Below, piece by piece: positions 42,059-50,221 of a stretch of 64,000 nucleotides of DNA. Numbering within the stretch: position 1 is the first letter of the stretch; the number at the start of each line of letters is the position of its first letter. The stretch covers positions 310,001 to 374,000 of the forward strand of contig CAVSSL010000010.1 of assembly GCA_963730585.1 (NCBI GenBank). Reading direction: 5' to 3'. Under the pieces are notes generated by a model that saw only the letters and a program-made list of their open reading frames with translations, searched no databases and was not told the DNA's origin. This stretch comes from Pedococcus_A sp963730585. Lineage in GTDB: Bacteria; Actinomycetota; Actinomycetes; Actinomycetales; Dermatophilaceae. A program made the position numbers and the translations under genes.

Positions 42059-43555
42059 TCACCCCTTCTTCACCACGGCCTCCAGCGTGGCCCGGGCTCC
42101 CCGGGTGTGCAACGCGTCGAGCGCCGAGGTGTAGGCCGCGGCGAACCGCTCGTCGTCGGCGAGGCCGCCGAAGAGGTCGCGGTCGCGGATGAAGGCGAGC
42201 GCGGTCGTCCTTCTGCCGCGCGGCGGCCGCCATGACCCGGTCCCTGAGGCGGTCGACGACCTCGATGGGCTCGCCCTTCTCGTCCACACCCTCGGCGTAG
42301 CGGGCCCACGAGGCCACCACGAGCGCCGAGCGCTCGATCTCGCCCCCGGTGCGGAGGTTCTCGCGGATCACGGGCACCAGCCACTTGGGGATGCGGTCCG
42401 AGCTCTCGGCGCAGAGCCTCGCGAGGGTGTCCCGAACCTCGGGGTTCGCGAAGCGGGCGATGAGCTCGCGGCGGTAGGCGGCGAGGTCGACTCCCGGCAC
42501 CTCGGGCAGCGTCGGGGACCCCTCCCGCTCCATGTAGGCGAGGAGGAAGTCGGCGAAGAGCGGGTCCTGGCAGACCTCGTGGGCATACCGGTAGCCCGAC
42601 AGGTGGCCGAGATAGCACAGCGCCTGGTGGCTGGCGTTGAGCAGCCGCAGCTTCATCAGCTCGTAGGGGACGACGTCGCCCACCATCTGCACCCCCGCGT
42701 CCTCGAAGGGTGGCCGGCCCTGGCCGAACCGGTCCTCGAGCACCCACTGGGTGAACGGCTCGCACACCACGGGCCAGCCGTCCTCGACGCCGAACTCCTC
42801 GGCCAGCCGGTCGATGTCCTCCGGCGACGTCACCGGCGTGATGCGGTCGACCATGCAGTTGGGGAAGGCGACCTCGGCCTCCATCCAGTCGGCGAGGCCC
42901 GGGTCCTTGAGGCGGGCGAAGGCGCAGATCATCCGCTTCGCGACGTCGCCGTTGTCGGGCAGGTTGTCGCACGACATCACCGTGAACGGTGCCTCACCCC
43001 GATCACGTCGCCGGGCGAGCGCGGCAGTGATGTAGCCGAACACCGTTGAGGGAGTGGCGCCCTCGGCCAGATCAGCCTGGATGGACGGGTCGGAGGCGTC
43101 GAACTCGCCCGTCACCTGGTTGACGAGGTAGCCGCCCTCGGTGATGGTCAGCGACACGATCCGGGTGACCGGGTCAACCAGGCGCGCGACGACGGCCTCG
43201 GGGTCGTCAGGGGCGAACATCGTCTCGACGACCGAGCCGATCACGCGCGGCTCGCGCCGGCCGTCAGGGTGCTTGACGACCAAGGTGTAGAGACCGTCCT
43301 GCGCGCGCAGCGTGTCGATGATCCGGCGGTCGTGCGGCAGTGCGCCGACACCGCAGATCCCCCACTCCAAGGCTGTGCCGTCGTCATCAGGCGGTCGAGG
43401 TACATCGCCTCGTGGGCCCGGTGGAAGCCGCCCACCCCGAAGTGGACGATCGCAGCGGTGACCTGCGACCGGTCGTATGCCGGCCGGGCGACGCGGGGGT
43501 CGAGGTCACCGACCGTCGCCGCCGAGAGCTGCACGGGGGTGGTGGGAGACGTCAT
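42059..43555 (-). pseudogene. Mannitol dehydrogenase family (mannitol/arabinitol 2- or 4-dehydrogenase), two frameshifts
   Basis: About 490 residues if repaired. Start ATG at 43555 (MTSPTTPVQ); the NAD motif IVHFGVGGFHRAHEAMYLDRLM is followed by a one-base loss near 43385 (ATGGACG to ATGACG), after which WGICGVGALPHDRRI resumes. The core (NLPDNGDVAKRM, MVDRITPVT, KLRLLNASHQALCYLG with the catalytic Lys/Asn/His region) is intact. A second shift near 42213 hides the C-terminus TALAFIRDRDLFGG. The family covers D-mannitol 2-dehydrogenase, fructuronate reductase and D-arabinitol 4-dehydrogenase; kinase neighbours favour arabinitol or mannitol. Confidence 0.82.
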
Positions 43556-43653
43556 GGCGCAGTCTCCCGCCATTCACCGAGCCGGCGCGAGGCGTGTCGG
43601 CCCGATCGTGCCCGCGCCGCGTGGGTGGCGGGGGCTCCGCCTAGGGTTGGCGC

Positions 43654-44886
43654 ATGGGAGCGCGATCCTCGGTCATCGCCATCGTCCAGGCGGGCGGGCA
43701 AGGCAGCCGCATGGACGTCCTCACCCGTGAGCGGGCCAAGCCGGCACTGCCGTTCGCCGGTGCCTACCGCCTGGTCGACTTCGCGCTGTCCAGCTTGGGC
43801 AACAGCGGGATCAGCGACGTCTGGCTCTCGGTGCAGTACCAAGCCGCCTCGCTCGACCCCCACGTGGCGGGCGGGCGGCCGTGGGACCTCGACCGCACGC
43901 GTGGCGGCTTCCGCCGGGTGGTGCCCGAGGAGGGAGCCGGGGGTGGGGTCGAGTCCGGCTTCTCGCAGGGCAACGCCGACGACCTGCTGCGGATGCGCGA
44001 CGAGATCGAGCGCTCGGGCGCAGACGTCGTGGTGGTGCTGAGCGCCGACCACGTCTTCGCCCTCGACCTCCTCGAGGTGGTGCAGTCGCACCTGGCCTCG
44101 GGGGCGGACTGCACGCTGGTCACGGCGGAGACCAGCCGGAGCGAGGCGCGGCACAACGTCGTCGTGCACACGGGCGTCGACGGTCGGGTGACGGGGGTGG
44201 ACGTCAAACCCTCGTCCCCGTCGTCGACGACCGTCGCGACGGAGATCTTCGTCTACCGGGCCGACTCGCTCGTCACAGCTCTCGAGAGCCTCCGGCGCGA
44301 GCTCGCGCACGAGGCCGACGGTGAGGACAGCGGGCTCGGTGACTTCGGTGAGCACCTGCTGCCCTGGCTCATCGAGCACGGCGAGGTGCGCACCTTCCCG
44401 CTGGGGCGGTACTGGAAGGACGTGGGCCGCCCGGAGGCCTACCTCGCCGCTCACCGTGACTTCATCGCCGGACGCATCGACGCCTTCGACGAACCCGAGC
44501 GTCCCGTCATGACGCGCTCGCCGGACCGCGCTCCCGGCGTCGTGCGTGCCGGTGCCGAGGTCGAGGACAGCGTCGTCGGCGTGGGCTGCGACGTGCGGGG
44601 GCGGGTCGTGCGGTCGGTGCTCGGCCCGGGTGCCGTCGTCCAGGCTGGTGCCGTCGTGGAGGACAGCGTGCTCTTCGGCGACGTCGTCATCGAGGCGGGC
44701 GCCGAGGTGCGGACCTGCATCGTCGACGACGAGGTGGTGGTCGGCCGGGGAGCCCGCGTGGGGACGGCGGCGCCCTCGAACCGCCCGCGTGACAAGGACA
44801 TCACCCTCGTCGGGCGCCAGAGCCGGATCGCCCGCAACGCCGTGGTCGGGGCGGGTGCCCGGCTCGAGCCGGGCACCCGCGTCTGA
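43654..44886 (+). CDS. glgC: Glucose-1-phosphate adenylyltransferase family protein
   Basis: 410 residues. Nucleotidyltransferase signature VQAGGQGSRMDVLTRERAKPALPFAG, AYRLVDFALSSLGNSG, VVVLSADHVFALD, and WKDVGRPEAYLAAH, followed by a C-terminal left-handed beta-helix (VVRAGAEVEDSVVGVGC...). Forms ADP-glucose for glycogen synthesis in the family. The signature has Ser (GGQGSRM) where GlgC usually has GTRL, and Ser-Leu for Asn in the DF-LSN motif, so it may be a divergent paralogue of the main glgC. TAGGGT lies six bases before the ATG: leaderless. Divergent from the mannitol-dehydrogenase gene. Confidence 0.78.
   Translation: MGARSSVIAIVQAGGQGSRMDVLTRERAKPALPFAGAYRLVDFALSSLGNSGISDVWLSVQYQAASLDPHVAGGRPWDLDRTRGGFRRVVPEEGAGGGVESGFSQGNADDLLRMRDEIERSGADVVVVLSADHVFALDLLEVVQSHLASGADCTLVTAETSRSEARHNVVVHTGVDGRVTGVDVKPSSPSSTTVATEIFVYRADSLVTALESLRRELAHEADGEDSGLGDFGEHLLPWLIEHGEVRTFPLGRYWKDVGRPEAYLAAHRDFIAGRIDAFDEPERPVMTRSPDRAPGVVRAGAEVEDSVVGVGCDVRGRVVRSVLGPGAVVQAGAVVEDSVLFGDVVIEAGAEVRTCIVDDEVVVGRGARVGTAAPSNRPRDKDITLVGRQSRIARNAVVGAGARLEPGTRV
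44851..44880. terminator. 30-bp perfect palindrome at the glgC 3' end
   Basis: 15-bp arms starting GCGGGTGCCCGGCTC meet without a loop at 44865/44866. It encodes the last residues of GlgC (AGARLEPGTRV) and lies just before the convergent SGNH-hydrolase stop, so it may terminate both transcripts. Confidence 0.55.
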
Positions 44887-44902
44887 CGCCTCGCGGTTCA
44901 GC

Positions 44903-45952
44903 TCACCGGCGCGCCCACTCCTGCGCCTGGCGCTGCGACCACGCACGGTCGGCGGCGTCGATGCTCGCCCGACTCGTGAGGTCCACCCCGGCGTCCCTGG
45001 CCGCGGCCCGGGCGCGTGGGCTCGTGAGGTCGGGTGCCACGATCTCCTTCGGCGTGATCGAGGCGTCCAGCGCGGCATACGAGCGCTGTTGCGCCGCAAG
45101 CGAGCCGGCGCTGGACGTCGCCTTGGCGAGGGTGGCGCCGCTGGCGGTGAACGAGGTGCCGACCAGCTTCGGGCTCACGACGGGCGCGTAGCCGCTGCTG
45201 TGGCCGGTGCGGTTCGGGTGGTAGGACTCGCTGACCGGGCTGGACAGGCCGTTGAGCCACTCCGGGTCGTCGCACACGGCGTGGCCGATGAAGACCGACG
45301 TCGGGTTGGCGAAGGCGAAGCCCTTGTTGCCCGCCTGGGTCGCGGTGCGGCTGTTGAGCAGGTCGGCGGTGGCGTTGAGCCGCGACTCCTCGGTGGGGGA
45401 GAACCAGGTGCCCGCGTTGCAGTCCTCGCCGTTGAAGATCCGGGGGTAGCCGGCGACGGTGACCTTGGCGTTGGGTGCCTTCGCGCGGATCGAGCCGTAG
45501 AGCGTCGAGAGCCGTCCGGGAAGCACGTTGTTGATGATGTACTGCGCGTCGTCGATGGCCCCGTTGCAGTCGCTCATCCAGGCCGGCTGGGCACACTCGG
45601 TGAGCACGTCGGCGAACCCGGCGTCGTTGCCCCCCACCGAGATCGAGACGTGCGTCGTGGTCGAGCTGAGCGCGCCGAGCTGGGTGTTGGTGACGTCGGC
45701 GACCGTGGCGCCGGAGCAGGCCCGGAAGTTCAGTGACAGGCCCTTGCTGGCCGCGATCAGCGACGGGTAGGCGTAGACGGACCGCTGGCACGAGGTGCCG
45801 TCGTCGATGTAGCTGCGGGTGCCGGTGCCTGACGAGTACGAGTCTCCCAGTGCCACATACGAGTTCGCGGCCTGTGCTGGTGCTGCACCTGCCACGAGCG
45901 CAGCGGTCGCAGCGGTCGCGGCAGCGCCGGCGAGCGCACGGATGATCCCCAT
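44903..45952 (-). CDS. Secreted SGNH/GDSL hydrolase
   Basis: 349 residues. Signal peptide (MGIIRALAGAAATAATAALV..., cleavage near AQA-AN), then SGNH blocks: GDSYSSGTG (catalytic Ser), the Gly block, GGNDAGF (Asn) and SYHPNRTGH (Asp-x-x-His-type catalytic His). Three Cys pairs are plausible disulfides, as in the Streptomyces secreted lipase SCO1725-type enzymes. ATG at 45952 has AGGGGGATCA upstream. Probably an extracellular lipase/esterase. The last 60 residues are Ala/Arg-rich and not part of the fold. Confidence 0.87.
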   Translation of the reverse strand: MGIIRALAGAAATAATAALVAGAAPAQAANSYVALGDSYSSGTGTRSYIDDGTSCQRSVYAYPSLIAASKGLSLNFRACSGATVADVTNTQLGALSSTTTHVSISVGGNDAGFADVLTECAQPAWMSDCNGAIDDAQYIINNVLPGRLSTLYGSIRAKAPNAKVTVAGYPRIFNGEDCNAGTWFSPTEESRLNATADLLNSRTATQAGNKGFAFANPTSVFIGHAVCDDPEWLNGLSSPVSESYHPNRTGHSSGYAPVVSPKLVGTSFTASGATLAKATSSAGSLAAQQRSYAALDASITPKEIVAPDLTSPRARAAARDAGVDLTSRASIDAADRAWSQRQAQEWARR

Positions 45953-46178
45953 TGATCCCCCTGAGTCGTGTGAACGGTGGCTGGACTGTAGGGGCGCCCT
46001 GCCGGGCATGGGGTCTTGGGTTCAAACCCTTGCCAAGTCTTTGACAGCCGTATGCCGGCGCCTCACCAGCCGCACCGCGCACCTGGACGTTGCTTCCGGT
46101 GGCGGGCCTCGGGGACCTGGCGTAGGAAGGGCTTGCGCGGCGCAGTGTGGCGCCCCCGGTGCAGGTGGGAGAACGACG

Positions 46179-46490
46179 ATGAGCGAGACCCCGATGGACG
46201 AGATGGGCGAGGGCCCGGCCGACGGCGGCGCCAACCCGATGGGTCACGACGGTGGCGCTGACGGCGGCGCCGACAGCGGCGCGGGTGAGGGCACGGCCGA
46301 CGGCGGCGCCAACCCGATGGGCCAGGACGGTGGCGCTGACGGCGGTGCGGACGGCGGTGCTGACGGTGGCGCGGACGGCGGTGCTGACGGTGGCGCGGAC
46401 TCCGGCGCGGGTGAGGGCCCGGCCGACGGAGGCGCGAACCCCATGGGCCACGACGGTGGCGCTGACGGCGGTGCCGACTCCGGCGCCTAG
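46179..46490 (+). CDS. 103-residue Gly/Asp-repeat peptide, candidate modified precursor
   Basis: After a nine-residue acidic start (MSETPMDEM) the whole protein is three homologous units, residues 10-35, 36-77 and 78-103. Each runs GEG[PT]ADGGANPMG[HQ]DGG, then GGAD tetrapeptides (two, six, two copies) and a closing ADSGA. The units differ mostly at synonymous sites, even AGC versus TCC for the same Ser, which indicates selection on protein sequence. No Cys, aromatics or hydrophobic core; strongly acidic. GGTGGGA precedes the ATG. The stop abuts the start of the cupin_4 oxygenase, a standard precursor-enzyme layout. Alternatives: Ca2+-binding or low-complexity cell-surface linker. No family recognised. 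Confidence 0.75.
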   Translation: MSETPMDEMGEGPADGGANPMGHDGGADGGADSGAGEGTADGGANPMGQDGGADGGADGGADGGADGGADGGADSGAGEGPADGGANPMGHDGGADGGADSGA

Positions 46491-47729
46491 ATGACCGCCA
46501 CAGAACGACGCAGGGTGCCCGTCCAGCACGGGCACCCTGCGTTGTCACGCCTGGTCTCCTGTGGGCCGGACGAGTTCGCCGAACGCCACTGGGGCAGCGA
46601 TCCCCTGCTCTCCCGCGCGGCCGACCTGCCGGCGCCCTTCACCGACCTGTTCTCGAACGACGCCGTCGACGAGCTGGTCTCCGAGCGCGGCCTGCGCACC
46701 CCCTTCCTGCGTCTGGCGAAGGACGGAGCCACCCTTCCCGAGCGTTCCTTCACCAGTGGGGGCGGCATCGGTGCGGGCGTCACCGACCAGCTGAGCGACG
46801 ACCGCCTGCTGCGCCAGTTCGCCGACGGCGCCACGATGGTGCTGCAGGGCCTGCACCGCACCTGGCAGCCGCTGATCGCCTTCTCGCAGGACCTCGCCGC
46901 CGACCTCGGCCACCCCGTGCAGGTCAACGCCTACGTCACGCCGGCCCAGAACACCGGCTTCAGCGACCACTACGACGTGCACGACGTCTTCGTCCTCCAG
47001 GTCGAGGGCCGCAAGCAGTGGCGGATCCGGCCGCCCGTGCACCCGCTCCCGCTGCGCGACCAGCCGTGGACCGGCCGCCGATCCGCCGTCGAGCAGGCCG
47101 CCTCGCGCGAGCCCCTCATCGAGACCGTGCTCGAGCCGGGAGACTGCCTCTACCTCCCGCGCGGCTACCTCCACTCCGCCACGGCGCTCGGCGGAGTCAG
47201 CACCCACCTCACCATCGGCATCCACCCGTGGACGCGCCAGCACCTGGCCGAGGAGGTGCTCCAGGTCGCGCTCGCACGCGCCGCCGAGGACGTCGCCCTG
47301 CGCCGGTCGCTCCCGCTGGGCGTGGACGCCGCCGACCCCCAGCAGTGGGCCGGCGACCTCGAGCTGGCGCGCGCCGCGGTGCTGCGAGCCGTGGGGGAGA
47401 TCGACCCGGCCGACCTCGCCGGCGCGCTGTCCCGCCGGGTCCGCGCCGCCCAACGTGCCGCCCCGGTGCGACCGCTCGCCCAGGTGCGCGCCGCGCAGAC
47501 GTTGGCGCCGGAGCAGGAGCTCGTCCTCCGCCCGCACCTCGCCGCCCGCCTCGGCCCGGTGCGGGAGGGGTATGCCGCGCTGTCCAGCCGCGCCGGCGAC
47601 GTGCGGGTCGCGGAGGCGGACGTCGAGGGCGTACGGCGTCTCCTCGCCGAGGGCTCGGCGGCCGTCTCCGACCTGGGGGAGGGTCTGGCCCGGCAGCTGC
47701 TGCTCCAGGGCATCGCGGTCCCGCGGTGA
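46491..47729 (+). CDS. Cupin_4 (PF08007) JmjC-type Fe(II)/2-oxoglutarate oxygenase
   Basis: 412 residues. A double-stranded beta-helix with metal triad His160, Asp162 (DHYDVHDVFVLQ) and His228 (PRGYLHSATALGG); RPPVHPL and THLTIGIHPWT support the ROXA/MINA53-like group, which hydroxylate Arg or His in ribosomal proteins. A C-terminal winged-helix-like region follows (about 330-412). Such enzymes act on peptides or proteins; the immediately upstream repeat peptide is the obvious candidate substrate. Its stop overlaps the start of the sucrase-ferredoxin-like gene (GTGA). A hairpin lies over codons 7-17, so an internal start is conceivable. Confidence 0.85.
   Translation: MTATERRRVPVQHGHPALSRLVSCGPDEFAERHWGSDPLLSRAADLPAPFTDLFSNDAVDELVSERGLRTPFLRLAKDGATLPERSFTSGGGIGAGVTDQLSDDRLLRQFADGATMVLQGLHRTWQPLIAFSQDLAADLGHPVQVNAYVTPAQNTGFSDHYDVHDVFVLQVEGRKQWRIRPPVHPLPLRDQPWTGRRSAVEQAASREPLIETVLEPGDCLYLPRGYLHSATALGGVSTHLTIGIHPWTRQHLAEEVLQVALARAAEDVALRRSLPLGVDAADPQQWAGDLELARAAVLRAVGEIDPADLAGALSRRVRAAQRAAPVRPLAQVRAAQTLAPEQELVLRPHLAARLGPVREGYAALSSRAGDVRVAEADVEGVRRLLAEGSAAVSDLGEGLARQLLLQGIAVPR
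46510..46540 (+). terminator. Hairpin at the start of the cupin gene (attenuator-like)
   Basis: GCAGGGTGCCCGT (46510-46522) pairs perfectly with ACGGGCACCCTGC (46528-46540), loop CCAGC, 20 bases into the cupin reading frame. Such a 13-bp stem just after a precursor gene could reduce read-through into the enzyme genes. No T-run. Confidence 0.5.
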
Positions 47730-48640
47730 ACAGCAGTGACCCGGCGCTGAACCCGGCGCACTGTGCCACGGCGGCCCGTCGCCGCGGCGACCCGCTGGTC
47801 GGCACGGCCGCACCGGCGCGGCGGTGGCTGCTCGTCGAGTACCCCGAGGGCTGGGCCACCCACGCGCTGCAGTCCCGCCTCATCCCGCCTCAGGTGGGCG
47901 CCCGGCTCGAGGGGCTGGCGCGGTCGCGCGGCGGCCGGGTGCTCCTCATCCGCCGCCACGGTCGCCGCAGCCCAGGTGGTCCGCAGGCCTGGGTCGTGGT
48001 CGACCACGACGGCCGCCAGCAGTGGGGCACGTGGCAGGCCGGGACCGACCTCGAGCACGCCGCCGACGTCTTCGCAGGCCAGGTCGTCCCTTCGGGGCCG
48101 CAGCACCCGCTGCTGCTCGTGTGCGCCCATGGACGGCACGACACCTGCTGCGCCCTGCGCGGCCGCCCGGTCGCCGAGACGTTGGCCGAGCGGTGGCCGG
48201 AGGCGACCTGGGAGTGCTCGCACGTGGGCGGCGACCGCTTCGCCGCCAACGTGGTGGTGCTGCCCGACGGGGCGTACTACGGCAACCTGGCGGCCGGTTC
48301 TGCGGTGCCCGTCGTCGAGGCCCACCTCGCCGGCACCGTCACCCCGGCGCACCTGCGCGGGTTGAGCACCGAGCCGCCGGTGGTGCAGGCCGCCATCGTC
48401 GCGGCGCACGAGCGGTTCGGTCCCGGAGGGGCCCGTGACCTCGTCGGCGACACCACCACGGCTCTCGGCGCGGACACCTGGCGGGTGCGGCTGGCCGGTC
48501 GCGGTGCCCTGCCGGCGGTCGTGGAGGCGACCGTCGTGCGGGAGCGGCGACCACCGGCGAAGCTCACCTGCCGAGCGGCCGGCGAGGCCGCGGCATACGC
48601 CTATGAGGTCAGGGACCTGCGGGTGGCCGTCGACGGGTGA
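47726..48640 (+). CDS. Sucrase/ferredoxin-like (Suc_Fer) family protein
   Basis: 304 residues, PF06999. Thioredoxin-like fold with CAHGRHDTCCALRGRPVA (about 132-149) and WECSHVGGDRFAANVVVLPDG, the family's Cys/His motifs related to 2Fe-2S thioredoxin-like ferredoxins; an N-terminal PAHCATAARRRGDP adds another Cys. GTG start overlaps the cupin stop (GTGA), so the two are translationally coupled. Suc_Fer proteins are poorly understood; with a Fe(II) oxygenase it might supply electrons or reactivation (inference). Its 3' end overlaps the convergent DUF2177 gene by 32 bp. Confidence 0.85.
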   Translation: MNSSDPALNPAHCATAARRRGDPLVGTAAPARRWLLVEYPEGWATHALQSRLIPPQVGARLEGLARSRGGRVLLIRRHGRRSPGGPQAWVVVDHDGRQQWGTWQAGTDLEHAADVFAGQVVPSGPQHPLLLVCAHGRHDTCCALRGRPVAETLAERWPEATWECSHVGGDRFAANVVVLPDGAYYGNLAAGSAVPVVEAHLAGTVTPAHLRGLSTEPPVVQAAIVAAHERFGPGGARDLVGDTTTALGADTWRVRLAGRGALPAVVEATVVRERRPPAKLTCRAAGEAAAYAYEVRDLRVAVDG

Positions 48641-49046
48641 CGCTGCGCCACACCGCCACGGTGCCGACGCTGACGGCGGCGGCCAGGAACGCCCCCCACG
48701 CGAGGTCCACGGGGACCAGCGCGGCCGGGAACCCCTCGAGCACCGCCAGGCTGGTCAGGTCCCACGTCGCGTAGGTCACCAGCCCGAAGAAGGCACCGTC
48801 GCGACCGGCGAGGGAGAGGGAGTCGCGCTCCACGGCCGGCCGGATGACGAAGTGGGTGAGCCCGAGCAGGAAGAGGACGTAGAAGCCGACCGCCGCGGCC
48901 GCGTTCGGCTCCTCGGCCAGCAGGTCGCCGAGGAGCCGGTCGTAGAGCGGGGCCGCCACCGTCGTGAGCCAGGCCAGGTCGAGAACGACGAACAGCACGG
49001 CCGCGACACCGACCAGCCCGAGCCAGCGCAGGCCGGCGCTTCGCAT
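48609..49046 (-). CDS. DUF2177 family membrane protein
   Basis: 145 residues, four membrane helices: AAVLFVVLDLAWLTTVAAPLY, AVGFYVLFLLGLTHFV, GLVTYATWDLTSLAVLEG and WGAFLAAAVSVGTVAVW. The ATWDLTSLA motif is characteristic of DUF2177. Function unknown. ATG at 49046 follows the cupin gene at 49064 by 17 bases on the same strand, so they are probably co-transcribed. The last 32 bp overlap the Suc_Fer gene tail to tail. Confidence 0.82.
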   Translation of the reverse strand: MRSAGLRWLGLVGVAAVLFVVLDLAWLTTVAAPLYDRLLGDLLAEEPNAAAAVGFYVLFLLGLTHFVIRPAVERDSLSLAGRDGAFFGLVTYATWDLTSLAVLEGFPAALVPVDLAWGAFLAAAVSVGTVAVWRSVTRRRPPAGP

Positions 49047-49063
49047 GGAGGCAGGCTCCTCGC

Positions 49064-49411
49064 TCAGCCGTGGAGGGCCACGGTCAGCAGCACGGCCGAG
49101 TCCTCGAGCGCGTCGAGCCCGTGGCGCCGGGGCGGCACCGCGACGACCTGGCCCGCGCCGAGCACCCACTCCTGGTCGTGGGTGTGGAGGCGCACGCGCC
49201 CGCTGATGACGTGGAGCAGCGCGGCGGGTGGGGAGTCGTGCTCGCCCATCTCGGCGTCCGTGGTCAGGGCGATGACGGTGGAGCGCTGCACCGAGCCGGA
49301 GATGATGGTCTCGGCCGCGCGGCCCGAAGCGGCCCGCTGCGCCTCGCCCAGCAGCCGTCCCGCGACCTCGTGCAGGTCCGTGATCTCGGATGTCGTCACT
49401 GCTGCCTCCAC
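49064..49411 (-). CDS. Small single-domain cupin protein
   Basis: 115 residues with one cupin barrel: EHDSPPAALLHVISGRVRLH and GQVVAVPPRRHGLDALEDSAVLL. Metal-ligand His/Glu residues are partly present (EHDSP, RRHGL). Start GTG at 49411; an in-frame GTG at 49399 is an alternative. No substrate can be given; small cupins act as sensors, isomerases or dioxygenases. Same strand as DUF2177. Confidence 0.72.
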   Translation of the reverse strand: MEAAVTTSEITDLHEVAGRLLGEAQRAASGRAAETIISGSVQRSTVIALTTDAEMGEHDSPPAALLHVISGRVRLHTHDQEWVLGAGQVVAVPPRRHGLDALEDSAVLLTVALHG

Positions 49412-49579
49412 GTGTTGGTGCGGTCAGGGGCATTCAAGCAAAGTGCCCGGATCCTCGCGCCCCGGACGGGCCGGGTCGCGGTCTATCGTGGCACCCTGGT
49501 CGACCAGGCTGCCGGGGAGCTTCCCCGGCCCAGTGGCACCGCCTCTGGGCGGGGGGTCGTCCCGCCGAGGAGGCCCGGC

Positions 49580-50221
49580 ATGAGCGAGTACGCACCCATC
49601 CTTCCGCTCCACCTCGTGACGACCTACGAGTACGACGCCCCCCGTGACGCCTGGACGTGGTCGTCGCCCGTTCCCGTGCTGCAGTACGGCGATGAGGGGG
49701 CCGCGATGACGACCGAGGAGCTGCTGAGCCACGTGCACCCCGAGGACCGTGAGGGCACGCTCTCCCAGTTCCTCGCCCTGCTCCAGGACCGCACGCCCTA
49801 CTCGTGCCTCTACCGGATCGTCGACAGCACCGGGTCCGTGCACCCCGTGGTCAACGTCGGGACGCCGGTCTACGACGGCGACCAGCTCGCCGCCCTGCGC
49901 GGGTTCGTCGTCGACGTCACCGCACCGTTCGGCGAGACCGCACGCACCGCGGTCGCCGCAGCCCTTCCGCTGGGAGCCGCCGTCGACCAGGCCACCGGCG
50001 CACTCATGCTCGCGTTCGGCGTCGACGCCGACCTCGCCCACCGGCTGCTCAGCGGCTACGCGACCCGGGCCGGCATGCCCGTGCACGGGCTGGCGGCCGA
50101 CATCGTCGACGGCCTGGCCGCGGTACCGGTCACCGGTCCCGAGGTCGCCGAGGCCCTCATCGACCTGCTGGAGGCGAGCGTGCTGCGCGCCGCCCCGCTC
50201 AAGGGGACGATCACCGCCTAG
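49580..50221 (+). CDS. PAS-ANTAR domain regulator
   Basis: 213 residues. N-terminal PAS_3-type domain (about 20-115): LLSHVHPEDREGTLSQFLALL, YSCLYRIVDSTGSVHPVV, RGFVVDVTA. C-terminal ANTAR-like helical domain: AAVDQATGALMLAFGVDADLAHRLLSGYATRAGMPVHGLAADIVDGL, which binds paired hairpins in nascent RNA to control termination. GAGGAGG precedes the ATG. The sensory ligand and RNA targets are unknown. Its last four bases overlap the convergent phosphoesterase gene (CTAG). Confidence 0.85.
   Translation: MSEYAPILPLHLVTTYEYDAPRDAWTWSSPVPVLQYGDEGAAMTTEELLSHVHPEDREGTLSQFLALLQDRTPYSCLYRIVDSTGSVHPVVNVGTPVYDGDQLAALRGFVVDVTAPFGETARTAVAAALPLGAAVDQATGALMLAFGVDADLAHRLLSGYATRAGMPVHGLAADIVDGLAAVPVTGPEVAEALIDLLEASVLRAAPLKGTITA

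Noticed and set aside
42048..43370. Mannitol dehydrogenase read as a shorter intact gene from an internal ATG
   Set aside because: That start would delete the NAD-binding GVGGFHRAH motif, which is present just upstream in another frame.
46017..46028. GGGTTCAAACCC, looking like a tRNA T-arm
   Set aside because: The stem cannot extend to five pairs with a seven-base loop, and no acceptor, D- or anticodon arm fits upstream.
46179..46490. Reading the repeat peptide as an RTX calcium-binding protein
   Set aside because: The repeats are GGAD tetramers and lack the GGxGxDxxx nonapeptide with its hydrophobic position; no secretion signal or RTX transporter is nearby.
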